Part shown: positions 1 through 7,665 of the stretch, one piece after another
Numbering within the stretch: position 1 is the stretch's first letter
Layout: every line of letters starts with the position of its first letter
Notes under the pieces: generated by a model
Database searches by the model: none
Told to the model about the DNA's origin: nothing
The model's input: only the letters and a program-made list of their open reading frames with translations
Origin: Chryseosolibacter sp964393795
GTDB lineage: Bacteria > Bacteroidota > Bacteroidia > Cytophagales > Cyclobacteriaceae
Assembly: GCA_964393795.1 (NCBI GenBank)
Contig: CAYMWA010000055.1
Span: 1 to 20,417, forward strand
Direction of reading: 5' to 3'
DNA length: 20,417 nucleotides
Made by a program: the position numbers and the translations under genes

Positions 1-118
1 TTCCAGAGCCGTTGGGGCCAATCAATGCGTACGATCTTCCCTCTTCGAACGTGACGGTAACGTCATCAAGTGCTCGCAGTTTTCCAAAGTGTTTACTTAC
101 CGACTCTAACTCGATCAT
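1..118 (-). CDS. nosF: NosF, ABC transporter ATP-binding subunit (3' end beyond the window)
   Basis: Only the first 39 codons are present. Translation from the ATG at 118 gives MIELESVSKHFGKLRALDDV, then VTFEEGRSYALIGPNGSG, the usual start of an ABC ATPase running into its Walker A motif (GPNGSG) at the window edge. NosF is the cytoplasmic ATPase of the NosDFY complex that supports copper-site assembly of nitrous oxide reductase. Identity rests on position directly after nosD; the fragment alone only proves an ABC ATPase. The start lies inside the end of nosD in another frame (26-bp overlap), which suggests coupled translation. The rest of nosF and a nosY permease gene would be expected to the left. 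Confidence 0.85.
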   Translation of the reverse strand, partial: MIELESVSKHFGKLRALDDVTVTFEEGRSYALIGPNGSG

Positions 119-1346
119 ATGGTTTCATTAAAGGTGACTCATCTTTAAGATTTTCTGGCGTTACCACCGGGATGACCTTTTCAGCGCGGTCCATTAACAT
201 GACCAGGAAGCTCCTCCAGAGCAGCACCGCTGAAGGGATCCGCTCCACAATCATGGAATACATGTTCACCGGGCGGTATGGAACATCGCCAATGCCGTTC
301 TTGTCGAGGTCATACCCCTCGTATCGATCCCAGTAGTTGTTTTCAAGTCTGTTGAGCACCATAGTTCCATTGGTGGCCATATCGAAGGTATTTCCTGAAA
401 AGTTGTTGAATGAGAAAAGATTGTCGTCGCTGCTTGCCTGAAGGCGGATCGCATAGCCATTGGCATTGAAGTCATTGCCTTCGAAGTTCGTCCTGCTGAC
501 GCCTTCGATGTGTATGGCGACGGTGTTTTTTACGAAGTGGTTCCCCTTGACTTCACTGTCGGCAATGTCCTTAAGCAGGAGTCCGTAGGAGGCACCACCC
601 CAGTTTCGCTCAAACGTGTTGTCAAACATCCTCACGTTCTTCGTGTACATGACGGCGACACCGGCGCCATTGTTGACGAAAGCATTGCGTCGGTATTCAT
701 TGTTATGAGAAAACATGAAATGGAGACCGTAGCGCACATTACCCTCGCTGATGTTGTTGATGATATGGGAGTCAGTGACAAATTCAAAGTAGATGCCGTC
801 GCGATGGCCGCGAATGTCATTGTTTTGAACGGTCATGTTGTTGCATTTCCACATATGGACGCCGTTACCGATTTCATACTGGCCTTCTGCATAGGCCCGG
901 AGAATGTTGTTTTCGACAGTGGATTGCGATGAGTTCAGGAAGTGAATTCCAAAGAAAGTGTCGTCGAACTCATTGTCGGCGATCACTACGTTCTTGGCGT
1001 TCTCCACGTTGATTGCCGCAATGTCGCTCATGCTGGCGATTCCCGTGGCGATAAATTTGATACCCCTGACCGTCACGTTGGATGATGTGATGGTAAATAT
1101 TTCGTACTTGTGTTCGCCATCGAAGACCGGGTAATTTTCACCCAAAAGGGTGACTGGCCTTTCGATTCGGATATTGCCTTCGCGGTACGTTCCCTGTTTG
1201 ATGCGGATCGTATCGCCGGGCGCGGCAAGCGACAAGGCTTGTGTCAGCGTCGGCACAGTGCCATGCTGGTCGACGATTATAACGCCGGCATTGACCGCCA
1301 GAGAGAGGAGGAAGCTGCAAACAAAGATGTAGCCAGTGCGTTGCAT
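93..1346 (-). CDS. nosD: NosD, periplasmic copper-site maturation protein (right-handed beta-helix)
   Basis: This 417-residue protein has an N-terminal Sec signal (about residues 1-20, hydrophobic core FVCSFLLSLAV). A long run of imperfect beta-helix rungs follows, rich in N-N-x and G-(V/I)-x-(F/V) steps (for example VENNILRAY, VQNNDIRGH, IINNISEGN), typical of the NosD/CASH family. The C-terminal tail (GIGDVPYRPV... SMIVERIPSAVLLWRSF... DRAEKVIPVVTPE) is the signature NosD end. NosD is the periplasmic partner of the NosFY transporter and is needed for assembly of the CuZ centre of NosZ. The start codon overlaps the nosL stop by one base (TAATG), and its 3' end overlaps nosF. Length is normal for the family. 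Confidence 0.95.
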   Translation of the reverse strand: MQRTGYIFVCSFLLSLAVNAGVIIVDQHGTVPTLTQALSLAAPGDTIRIKQGTYREGNIRIERPVTLLGENYPVFDGEHKYEIFTITSSNVTVRGIKFIATGIASMSDIAAINVENAKNVVIADNEFDDTFFGIHFLNSSQSTVENNILRAYAEGQYEIGNGVHMWKCNNMTVQNNDIRGHRDGIYFEFVTDSHIINNISEGNVRYGLHFMFSHNNEYRRNAFVNNGAGVAVMYTKNVRMFDNTFERNWGGASYGLLLKDIADSEVKGNHFVKNTVAIHIEGVSRTNFEGNDFNANGYAIRLQASSDDNLFSFNNFSGNTFDMATNGTMVLNRLENNYWDRYEGYDLDKNGIGDVPYRPVNMYSMIVERIPSAVLLWRSFLVMLMDRAEKVIPVVTPENLKDESPLMKPYDRVRVGK

Positions 1347-1774
1347 TACTTAAACTGTGTTACCAATTCTCCCCAAACCATATAGATGCCGTTTAATTCC
1401 TTTTTCAGGCTTTGCATGTTTTCGCGGGTTTGAAACGCGGCGATGTGGCCAGCCATGGGACTTTTTATGTCGGGAGACTTCACATAGAAAGCATCGGCTG
1501 CCGGTATGAGTTTGGCCGGCTGCGAAAAGTCGACCACCAACCTGTACGCGTAATCCGCCTCGGCCACTTCGCCGGAGTTGTAAAATGTTAACATGCAGTT
1601 GACATCGTCAAACTTGTACACTTTACCTTTTTGGGTGACGAGCTCTGCGCCGAACTTTTTGTCTACGAGGGTCATCTTGCATGTGTGGCAGGCGTCCTGA
1701 CCGTAGTGTAGCGCTTCAGGTTCTGTTGTGCAGGACAGCAGACTGAGGATAAGGGCTCCAAATAGAAGTCTCAT
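1346..1774 (-). CDS. nosL: NosL, copper-binding lipoprotein of nitrous oxide reductase assembly
   Basis: A 142-residue protein with a short lipoprotein signal ending in lipobox LLSC (Cys15), so it should be anchored to a membrane facing the periplasm. The NosL metal-binding motif DACHTCKM lies at residues 27-34, followed by the family pattern FGAELVTQKGKVYKFDDVNCML. NosL binds Cu(I) and supplies copper to NosZ apoprotein. Its start overlaps the stop of the upstream membrane-protein gene by 4 bp (ATGA), and its stop overlaps the nosD start by 1 bp, so these genes are almost certainly translated from one transcript. No key residue is missing. Confidence 0.95.
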   Translation of the reverse strand: MRLLFGALILSLLSCTTEPEALHYGQDACHTCKMTLVDKKFGAELVTQKGKVYKFDDVNCMLTFYNSGEVAEADYAYRLVVDFSQPAKLIPAADAFYVKSPDIKSPMAGHIAAFQTRENMQSLKKELNGIYMVWGELVTQFK

Positions 1775-2352
1775 ATTGTTTTCTTTGAGATGTATATTTC
1801 GTAACCAACGGCAGCAATAGCCAATCCGCCCGCAGCGACGAAGATCCAGCCGCCGATGTCAGGGCCGGAGAATGCGGTAAAGTTGAGCAATTGCTTGGTG
1901 CCGATAAGCGGAGGCTGGTAAGCCATTCCGGGGATGACGATGGCCGCATTCGGATTGAGATTGTGACCGTAGTCGTAGCCCCAGAGATAAAAGTCGATCA
2001 GCGCTGCGATGCCGCAGACGACAATGATGACCGCAAATGCGTGCAACATGAACCTTCGGTTGATCAATGCAGACAGCAGGCCAAAGGCGATGACGCCTGC
2101 GACGATATAGACCATGTATTGAAACTCGGGAAACATGCTCACTTCAATGTGTTTCATGCCGATGTAGTGATTCAGCGCGCTGATGATTTTGACATCACCG
2201 GTAATGTTATCTATCCATATCTTCATGCCCAACCCTTCAGGATATTGCGGAGCCCACATTAATATCCGCCACAGCGGTACAAAGTAGGCGGATACCATGA
2301 GCAGTGCTGACACGGCTACTGCAATACGCGAAATCGGCTGAAGTTTTTTCAT
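1771..2352 (-). CDS. Uncharacterised four-helix membrane protein of the nos cluster
   Basis: About 193 residues. I chose the ATG at 2352 (MKKLQPISRI), which puts a positively charged start directly before the first membrane helix. An in-frame ATG at 2385 would add 11 residues (MVTGTFLNETN) with no family support. Four membrane segments are visible: about residues 9-26, 80-98, 102-125 and 168-188. Between the first two lies an exposed loop with PQYPEGLGM and NHYIGMKHIEVSMFPEF; its His and Met residues could bind metal, but that is inference. It sits between nosZ and nosL and overlaps nosL by 4 bp. Proteins of this kind accompany clade II nosZ in Bacteroidota, but I know of no assigned function. 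A role in copper handling or NosZ assembly is plausible. Confidence 0.75.
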   Translation of the reverse strand: MKKLQPISRIAVAVSALLMVSAYFVPLWRILMWAPQYPEGLGMKIWIDNITGDVKIISALNHYIGMKHIEVSMFPEFQYMVYIVAGVIAFGLLSALINRRFMLHAFAVIIVVCGIAALIDFYLWGYDYGHNLNPNAAIVIPGMAYQPPLIGTKQLLNFTAFSGPDIGGWIFVAAGGLAIAAVGYEIYISKKTI

Positions 2353-2373
2353 ATTCGTTTCGTTTAAGAATGT

Positions 2374-2417
2374 CCCCGTCACCATCGCCGTGCCTTGCGG
2401 CAGACAGGGCGACGGGG
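2374..2417 (-). other. Stem-loop in the nosZ downstream gap
   Basis: The 93-bp gap between nosZ and the next gene holds an inverted repeat: CCCCGTC at 2374-2380 and GACGGGG at 2411-2417. The outer stem is 7 bp, then one mismatch and 2 further pairs, with a small inner GCCG/CGGC stem. There is no T-run after it in the direction of transcription, so it is a poor intrinsic terminator. It could instead protect the nosZ mRNA 3' end or lower expression of the downstream assembly genes. Visible by eye; function inferred. Confidence 0.4.
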
Positions 2418-2445
2418 TCCATTCAACCTGTAAACTGTGACGTCG

Positions 2446-4434
2446 CTATTGACCAGCGCCCGTGGCGTTGGCATCCTCCTCGAGTACCCCTGTGCCGAAT
2501 TTTATCGGGGTATTGCTTCCCTTGGGAGAAACGCGGATGTATCCCGACATTTCCTGGTGTAGCGCCGAGCAGAAGTCTGTGCAATAGTAGGGGATCACCC
2601 CGGGTGTCGTAGCCTTCCATTTCAGCGTTTGTGTTTCTCCCGGCATGATGAGTATCTCCGCGGTGTTTGCACCTTTGATAGCAAACCCGTGCGGAACATC
2701 CCAGTCTTGCTCAAGGTTCGTCACGTGGAAGTAGACATCGTCACCGACTTGTACGCCCTCGATGTTATCGGGCGTAAGGTGCGACCGGATGGCTGTCATC
2801 CAGACGTGCACCTGGTTGCCTTTCCGCTCGACCTTCGTCTGGCCTTCGCCTTTGGTCGCATAAGGGTGCTCGTTCTCCTCCAACTTGTAAAACTTGACGG
2901 ACTTGTCTTTGATGACGCTGGAGGGAATGGCCTCGGCGTAGTGCGGTTCGCCTACCGTGGGAAAGTCAAGCAGCAGTCTCATTTTTTCTCCCGAAATGTC
3001 ATAGAGCTGCGCGGACTGTGCCAGTTCGGCACCAGTGGGCAGGTACCGGTCTTTCGTAATTTTGTTATAGGCGATCATATATTTCCCATATGGTTTGCGC
3101 GTGGGGCCGCCCATCACGCTCAGGTGACCAATGGAGTAGTACGTCGGAATCCGGTCAATGATCTCCAGGGTCTTGACGTTCCATTTTACAATCTCGGATG
3201 ACACGAACATCGATGTATAGGCGTTGCCGTTGTTGTCGAACTCCGTATGCAAGGGACCAAGTCCCGGCTTTTGCACCTCGCCGTGCAATACCGATTCATA
3301 TTTCAACACGGGAATCCCGGAAAAGTCGCCCTCGAATTCTTTGTTGGCAATGGCATTCTGAAATTTGGTGAACGAGAATACAGGCATCGTCGCGGCAAGT
3401 TTACCGCTGCCGACAATGTACTCGCCTGTGGGGTCTACGTCAGTACCGTGCGGTGACTTCGGACACGGAATGAAGTACACCAGGCCGGGATATTCGGTAA
3501 TGTCCAGCACGCGCACCTCATTGAGGATCGTTGACGTAGACTCGTGGGTTTTCTCATTGTAGAGGTTGTGTGCATAAGGTGCCGTTTCGATGTGGCCTGC
3601 TCCTTTTGCAGCAAGGTCTTCCGCCATTTTCCAGTTCACCGCCATGATAAAGTCCTTATCTCTTTGCGAGGCATTTACCTCCAGAAGCGTGTAGGCTTGT
3701 TCGGTGTTGTAGGTGCTGAAGAAGAACCAGTCGCGTGAAGGCCCTTTTCCGCCACGACTCAAGTCGAAGTTGAATCCGGGAGTTCTCAACTGAAATGCGA
3801 TGTTCATGTGACCGTTATCCGGATTAACTTTGATAAAACTGATAGAGCCCTTGAAGTTTTCCTTGTAGGAACTGATGGGAACGTCCTTGTTTTGCATCGG
3901 AATGCTGAATCGCGTTCCGGCGACCACATACTCCGTATTTTCCGTGATGAAAGGAGAGGAGTGGTTGCCCCCACTATTGGGAATTTCGAGGATCTCTTCC
4001 GTTTTGAAAGTGGTGAGGTCGATCCGCGCAACGCGGGGGGTATTGTTTCCATTGGCAAATACCCAGCGTCCGTCGTGTTCTCCGTTGGTGGTAGAGATCG
4101 CCACGTGGTGGAGGTCGTCCCATGGAACGAATCCGTGCGAGGTATTCAGCATGGGTTTGCTTTCTTCACTGTATCCGTAACCGTTTTCGGGCTGCACGGA
4201 AAAGACCGGGACAATCTTGATCAGTCGGCCTGACGGAACCCCGTATATACTGAGCTGTCCGTTAAATCCTCCTGAAACGAAGTTGTAGAATTCATCGTAC
4301 TCGCCCGGCGGTACGTAGACACGTGTCGCTGCATCTCCAATCGCCGCACTTTGCGGTGCCTGGGGTTTACAACTGGCCATAGCCAGCGCGGCAAGCATAA
4401 TGCCGACTCCGCTTAGAACTTTGTTTGTTATCAT
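2446..4434 (-). CDS. nosZ: NosZ, clade II nitrous oxide reductase (predicted lipoprotein)
   Basis: A 662-residue protein from the ATG at 4434. It reduces N2O to N2 in the periplasm or on a membrane surface. The start is set by a signal MITNKVLSGVG...LAMASC with lipobox AMASC (Cys22). There is no twin-arginine motif, which is typical of clade II enzymes. The N-terminal seven-bladed propeller carries the CuZ-ligand regions (DDLHHVAIS, GGNHSSPF, CPKSPHGTDVDPTGEYIVG, GPLHTEFDNNGNAYTS, GHLSVMGG). The C-terminal cupredoxin domain carries CuA: HGF upstream, then CTDFCSALHQEM (codons 2548-2583), giving both Cys, His and Met ligands. An in-frame extension to 4512 exists but would overlap the cytochrome gene and ruin the signal. 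Gap to the upstream cytochrome c gene is 22 bp. All expected ligands look intact. Confidence 0.97.
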   Translation of the reverse strand: MITNKVLSGVGIMLAALAMASCKPQAPQSAAIGDAATRVYVPPGEYDEFYNFVSGGFNGQLSIYGVPSGRLIKIVPVFSVQPENGYGYSEESKPMLNTSHGFVPWDDLHHVAISTTNGEHDGRWVFANGNNTPRVARIDLTTFKTEEILEIPNSGGNHSSPFITENTEYVVAGTRFSIPMQNKDVPISSYKENFKGSISFIKVNPDNGHMNIAFQLRTPGFNFDLSRGGKGPSRDWFFFSTYNTEQAYTLLEVNASQRDKDFIMAVNWKMAEDLAAKGAGHIETAPYAHNLYNEKTHESTSTILNEVRVLDITEYPGLVYFIPCPKSPHGTDVDPTGEYIVGSGKLAATMPVFSFTKFQNAIANKEFEGDFSGIPVLKYESVLHGEVQKPGLGPLHTEFDNNGNAYTSMFVSSEIVKWNVKTLEIIDRIPTYYSIGHLSVMGGPTRKPYGKYMIAYNKITKDRYLPTGAELAQSAQLYDISGEKMRLLLDFPTVGEPHYAEAIPSSVIKDKSVKFYKLEENEHPYATKGEGQTKVERKGNQVHVWMTAIRSHLTPDNIEGVQVGDDVYFHVTNLEQDWDVPHGFAIKGANTAEILIMPGETQTLKWKATTPGVIPYYCTDFCSALHQEMSGYIRVSPKGSNTPIKFGTGVLEEDANATGAGQ

Positions 4435-4456
4435 ACATTTATCAGTTAGTAGTGGA

Positions 4457-4915
4457 TTATTGTTCGCCGTCATTTTGACGCATGAATTCGAGAATGTCGC
4501 GTGCGTCGCCAATGCTCACGTTCTGGTTCGGCATGCGGACCAGACACAACTCCAGGAGCTTTTGTGCTTCCGGGTCATGGTCGAGCATGACGTCCACGTT
4601 CGTGATCATGTTCATGATCCATTCCGGCTTGCGGTTTTTGGTGATATTCGCCCAGCCCGGTCCGACGATACGTTGATCATTCAATTTGTGGCATGCACTA
4701 CATTTCATTTCATAGATCGCTTTCCCGCGTTTGACGCGCTCCTGATCGAGGGGCGTTTCAAGGACGACGTTCTTTACTTCGCCGATGCCTTTTCCATCGT
4801 TAACGTTGGCCGCGACGGCGTCGTCGAGATTGCCATCCTGATCTCCCGACGGTCTGTCAGGTGCGCAGGAAGCGAAGAGGGCGCTGATGATCAAAATAAA
4901 AATTGACTTTTTCAT
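4457..4915 (-). CDS. Lipoprotein mono-haem cytochrome c of the nos cluster
   Basis: A 152-residue protein from the ATG at 4915. The signal MKKSIFILIISALFASC has lipobox LFASC/Cys17, then a charged linker rich in Asp and Asn. A class I cytochrome c domain follows: haem motif CSACH at residues 72-76, GPGWANI after it, and a Met axial ligand probably at Met128 (VRMPNQN). Such small c-type cytochromes lie directly upstream of nosZ in many clade II clusters and are thought to pass electrons to the CuA site. The reading frame stays open up to 5158, but that extension crosses the hemN stop and puts the signal peptide internally, so the start at 4915 is preferred. No Shine-Dalgarno is visible. The 89 bp between it and hemN show no clear promoter. 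Confidence 0.9.
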   Translation of the reverse strand: MKKSIFILIISALFASCAPDRPSGDQDGNLDDAVAANVNDGKGIGEVKNVVLETPLDQERVKRGKAIYEMKCSACHKLNDQRIVGPGWANITKNRKPEWIMNMITNVDVMLDHDPEAQKLLELCLVRMPNQNVSIGDARDILEFMRQNDGEQ

Positions 4916-5004
4916 GTTTACAGATTGGTTTGGTTGTTCATATGGTTTTGTGGTCTTTGCATTTTCTTTGTCTATGTATGTTTCGATTGACCAGGTTTTA
5001 ACTT

Positions 5005-6378
5005 TCATATCGCTTTGCTGAAAACACCTTCGCGTCCTGATGTCTTCTCCGCTTGCAAGTGACGGTCGAAGACACTGCAAATGTTGCGGATAAACGGGCG
5101 ACCGCTTCCCGTGACGTAGTACGCGTCCACATCCCTGACAAGGATGCCTTCGCGGCACATTTCTTCCAGGGTGTCCTTGAGTGTCGCATCGCTTTCCATA
5201 ACGTCATTCACAGGGATCAAACCATGACAGGCGATTTCCAAAATGATCCGCTTGATGTTGAGATCCTGCGACGTCTGCAGGTGACCTTTGAAAACGGCGA
5301 GTCCGTTCGATGCGACCGCGGCGGAATAGTCCTCCACTTTTTTTATGTTTTGCGCATAGGCGTATTTGGCATCACTGATGGCCGAGGCTCCGAGCCCCAC
5401 GAGCAATGTTGTGTCAGTGGTCGTATACCCCATGAAATTGCGATGGAGTTTCCCATCAAGCTGTGCTTTGAACAGCTTGTCGTGCGGTAAGGCAAAGTGA
5501 TCCATCCCCACATCTTCATAACCGTTGTCTCTTAACAGTGCCCGACCGGTTTCGTAGAGCGCCCGCTTTTGCACATCCGAAGGTAAATCGGCATCGCCGT
5601 ATCCACGCTGTCCGGGACTGACCCATGGCACGTGTGCGTAGCTGTAAAAGGCGACACGATCGGGCCTGAGGGACAAGACCTTTTTCATTGTGTTAGCGAT
5701 CGTCTGCTTTGTTTGGAAAGGCAATCCGTAGATAAGGTCGAAACTGATCGACCGATATCCGATGGCACGGCTGAGGCGGGTCACCGCCTCGACGTTTTCA
5801 AAAGGCTGGATGCGGTTGATGGTTTTCTGAACCTTCGGATCGAGGTCCTGTACACCAAAGCTTACCCTCCGGAACCCGCCATCATATAGGGCTTGCAGAT
5901 GTGCTTCGGTGGTATTGTTCGGATGACCTTCGAAACTGAATTCGTTTGCTTCATGCACATATCCTTCGCCAAGAAGTTCACTAACGAGCCAGCTGAGATT
6001 CTCCGGACTGAAAAACGTAGGCGTTCCGCCGCCGAAGTGAAGTTCCCGAATGACAGGTTTTGCTTCGAAGATACGAATGTATTGTGCCCACTCCCTGAGT
6101 ACCGTTTGAATGTATTTGATTTCAACTCCATGGTTTTTTGTGATCCTTTTATTGCATGCGCAATACGTGCACAACCGTTCGCAAAAGGGAAGGTGAACAT
6201 AGATGCTGATTCCGGTCGCATCGTTCGATTCATCAAAAGCGCGACGGACGGCATTTGTCCATTTTTCAGGAGTGAATCCAGCCGTCTCCCAATGAGGAAC
6301 AGTGGGATAGCTGGTGTACCGGGGGGTAGGCACATCGTACTTTTTGATCAGCTCCGCCTGGGATGGGAATTCAATCAT
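5005..6378 (-). CDS. hemN: Oxygen-independent coproporphyrinogen III oxidase, HemN
   Basis: A 457-residue radical-SAM enzyme that converts coproporphyrinogen III to protoporphyrinogen IX without oxygen, in the cytoplasm. The start at 6378 gives the family N-terminus (IKKYDVPTPRYTSYPTVPHW). An in-frame ATG at 6426 adds 16 unsupported residues and would cover the regulatory palindrome described separately. The [4Fe-4S] motif is FCERLCTYCAC (Cys66, Cys70, Cys73, plus Cys75), followed by the SAM-binding GGGTPTFFSPENL and the typical SFGVQDLDPKVQ and DLIYGLPFQT stretches. Its place between the haem-copper-like protein and the cytochrome c fits haem supply during anoxic respiration. It lies 66 bp after the preceding gene and has a Crp/Fnr-like site in that gap. 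Confidence 0.96.
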   Translation of the reverse strand: MIEFPSQAELIKKYDVPTPRYTSYPTVPHWETAGFTPEKWTNAVRRAFDESNDATGISIYVHLPFCERLCTYCACNKRITKNHGVEIKYIQTVLREWAQYIRIFEAKPVIRELHFGGGTPTFFSPENLSWLVSELLGEGYVHEANEFSFEGHPNNTTEAHLQALYDGGFRRVSFGVQDLDPKVQKTINRIQPFENVEAVTRLSRAIGYRSISFDLIYGLPFQTKQTIANTMKKVLSLRPDRVAFYSYAHVPWVSPGQRGYGDADLPSDVQKRALYETGRALLRDNGYEDVGMDHFALPHDKLFKAQLDGKLHRNFMGYTTTDTTLLVGLGASAISDAKYAYAQNIKKVEDYSAAVASNGLAVFKGHLQTSQDLNIKRIILEIACHGLIPVNDVMESDATLKDTLEEMCREGILVRDVDAYYVTGSGRPFIRNICSVFDRHLQAEKTSGREGVFSKAI

Positions 6379-6412
6379 GGCTGCAAAGTAGCAGCAGCCT
6401 GCCATCCGGAGA

Positions 6413-6426
6413 CTGACCGGTGTCAA
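6413..6426 (-). promoter_or_regulatory. Crp/Fnr-family (FNR/DNR-like) binding site ahead of hemN
   Basis: On the minus strand the sequence reads TTGAC-ACCG-GTCAG: two 5-base half-sites with a 4-base spacer, matching each other at 4 of 5 positions. It agrees with the TTGAN-N4-NTCAA layout of FNR, DNR and related regulators. It lies between the stop of the haem-copper-like gene and the hemN start, with its centre about 41.5 bases before the ATG. If it acts as a class II activator site, the transcript would start almost at the ATG. That is a caution, unless the message is nearly leaderless or the site acts otherwise. Confidence 0.5.
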
Positions 6427-6444
6427 TCCATGCGGTGATTTTTG

Positions 6445-7665
6445 TCAGTCAGGCGTGGTGGCCGTCAGTTGTGCTTGTCTGTGGAGGATAAAGGACAGGT
6501 AAAACAGGAGTCCGCCGAGGAGTAGAAAAATGGAAAGAAGGAAGATGGCGGTTGCGGATGAGATAGTCGCGCCGAAAATGCGGGTCCACCATGGCACCAA
6601 TACCAGGCACACTTCTGACCCGATAAATCCAACAAGAAGTGCGGCCATGGAGAGCTTGGCCATGGAGGCTTTTGCCCAACCCGTTTCCATGTACCAGCCA
6701 AATAGAAAAAGGCTGATCACGCCAACCAATACAAGGTGCAGGTAGGCGATAATGACAGGACGCAACGCATAGGCGGTTTCCGCGATGTAAGGGTGCGCAG
6801 AAAACAGCTGAATCACCACCTTCGCCACCAGCCCGATGAGCACAAGAACGAAAAGACGATAGACAGGTCTGGTAAATTTCATCTGCAGCGCTGGTTGAAG
6901 GGGCTTGAGTGTGCGGATGAGTATCCAGACCGCACCTATCTGAAGCAGGCCCGCCACTGCACCGACAATGTTGAATGCCAGGCCCGGTCGTGCGAACAAG
7001 ACGCTCAACGCATAGGCAGGGACGCACGCAACGGCCATGAGGAGACCAAACGCTTTTGCGCGTTTCGGGTTGATCTCGATTTGTTTTTGTTCGAGGAGTT
7101 GAAAGAAGAGACTGAAGGCGCCAAAGCTAAAAAAGCCGTTGTATTGAAAGTGAAGATAGTAGTAGATGGAAAAATCAGACCAGACCGTTTGACCAAATCC
7201 ATTTGCCATCAGATAGCCAAGAGAGAAAGGCCCTGCGGTGGATACGAAAAAGAAGATCCACGCCGTGCGCGCGAACCAGGCGGAAACACGGAAATCGCTT
7301 CTTGTTTTGCGGAGGAAGACGAACGTGAATCCCATTAATGCCACCGTATGCACCGTAGTAAAGATGATCGAATACATACCATATCCCTGGAGGGGGAATG
7401 AGATCATCATGGCGACAACCGGCACCTGCAACGCCCAAAAGAATTTGAGCCATCGGCCATGTTCATCTGGCGGAAAGTGATAGACCATCAATGCAAGAAA
7501 CAGTACGTTGGTCACCCAGCCGAGGAACATGACGTGGGAATGGGCATGGAGTACCCAGGTATAGTGAACGCCGGGCGTTGGATTAACAAACTGCCATCGC
7601 AGGAACAGTCCTATAGAAGCGGCCAGAAAGAAGAACAAAAGGGGAACGCTATAGTACTTTCGCAT
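6445..7665 (-). CDS. Polytopic membrane protein resembling haem-copper oxidase subunit I
   Basis: A 406-residue protein from the ATG at 7665 (MRKYYSVPLL). A longer in-frame start at 7743 would overlap the upstream gene by 95 bases. It has about 11-12 hydrophobic helices. Histidines sit where a haem-copper oxidase fold would place haem ligands: WVLHAHSHVMFLGWV (His40, His42, His44) at the start of the second helix, YLHFQYNGFFSFG mid-protein, and YLHLVLVGVISLFLFGWY further on. The helix XLHxxxxGxxS layout recalls NorB/cytochrome oxidase subunit I, but the full CuB triad cannot be assigned by eye, so enzymatic activity is unproven. It overlaps the NnrS-like gene by 17 bp and precedes hemN. It may act in nitric oxide or haem/copper metabolism together with the neighbouring protein. 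The family call is tentative; that it is a real gene is certain. Confidence 0.6.
   Translation of the reverse strand: MRKYYSVPLLFFFLAASIGLFLRWQFVNPTPGVHYTWVLHAHSHVMFLGWVTNVLFLALMVYHFPPDEHGRWLKFFWALQVPVVAMMISFPLQGYGMYSIIFTTVHTVALMGFTFVFLRKTRSDFRVSAWFARTAWIFFFVSTAGPFSLGYLMANGFGQTVWSDFSIYYYLHFQYNGFFSFGAFSLFFQLLEQKQIEINPKRAKAFGLLMAVACVPAYALSVLFARPGLAFNIVGAVAGLLQIGAVWILIRTLKPLQPALQMKFTRPVYRLFVLVLIGLVAKVVIQLFSAHPYIAETAYALRPVIIAYLHLVLVGVISLFLFGWYMETGWAKASMAKLSMAALLVGFIGSEVCLVLVPWWTRIFGATISSATAIFLLSIFLLLGGLLFYLSFILHRQAQLTATTPD

Noticed and set aside
510..932. Plus-strand open frame of 140 codons
   Set aside because: It is the antisense shadow of the nosD beta-helix repeats, whose protein is clearly real; the shadow product resembles no known family.
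4457..5158. Long version of the cytochrome c with 81 extra N-terminal residues
   Set aside because: It overlaps the hemN coding end and would bury the lipoprotein signal that begins at 4915.
5893..6438. Plus-strand open frame of 181 codons
   Set aside because: It lies wholly antisense to hemN, which has intact radical-SAM motifs, and shows no domain of its own.
6736..7338. Plus-strand open frame of 200 codons with a very charged product
   Set aside because: A mirror of the hydrophobic haem-copper-like gene: antisense of membrane helices gives charged runs; no start signal or family resemblance.
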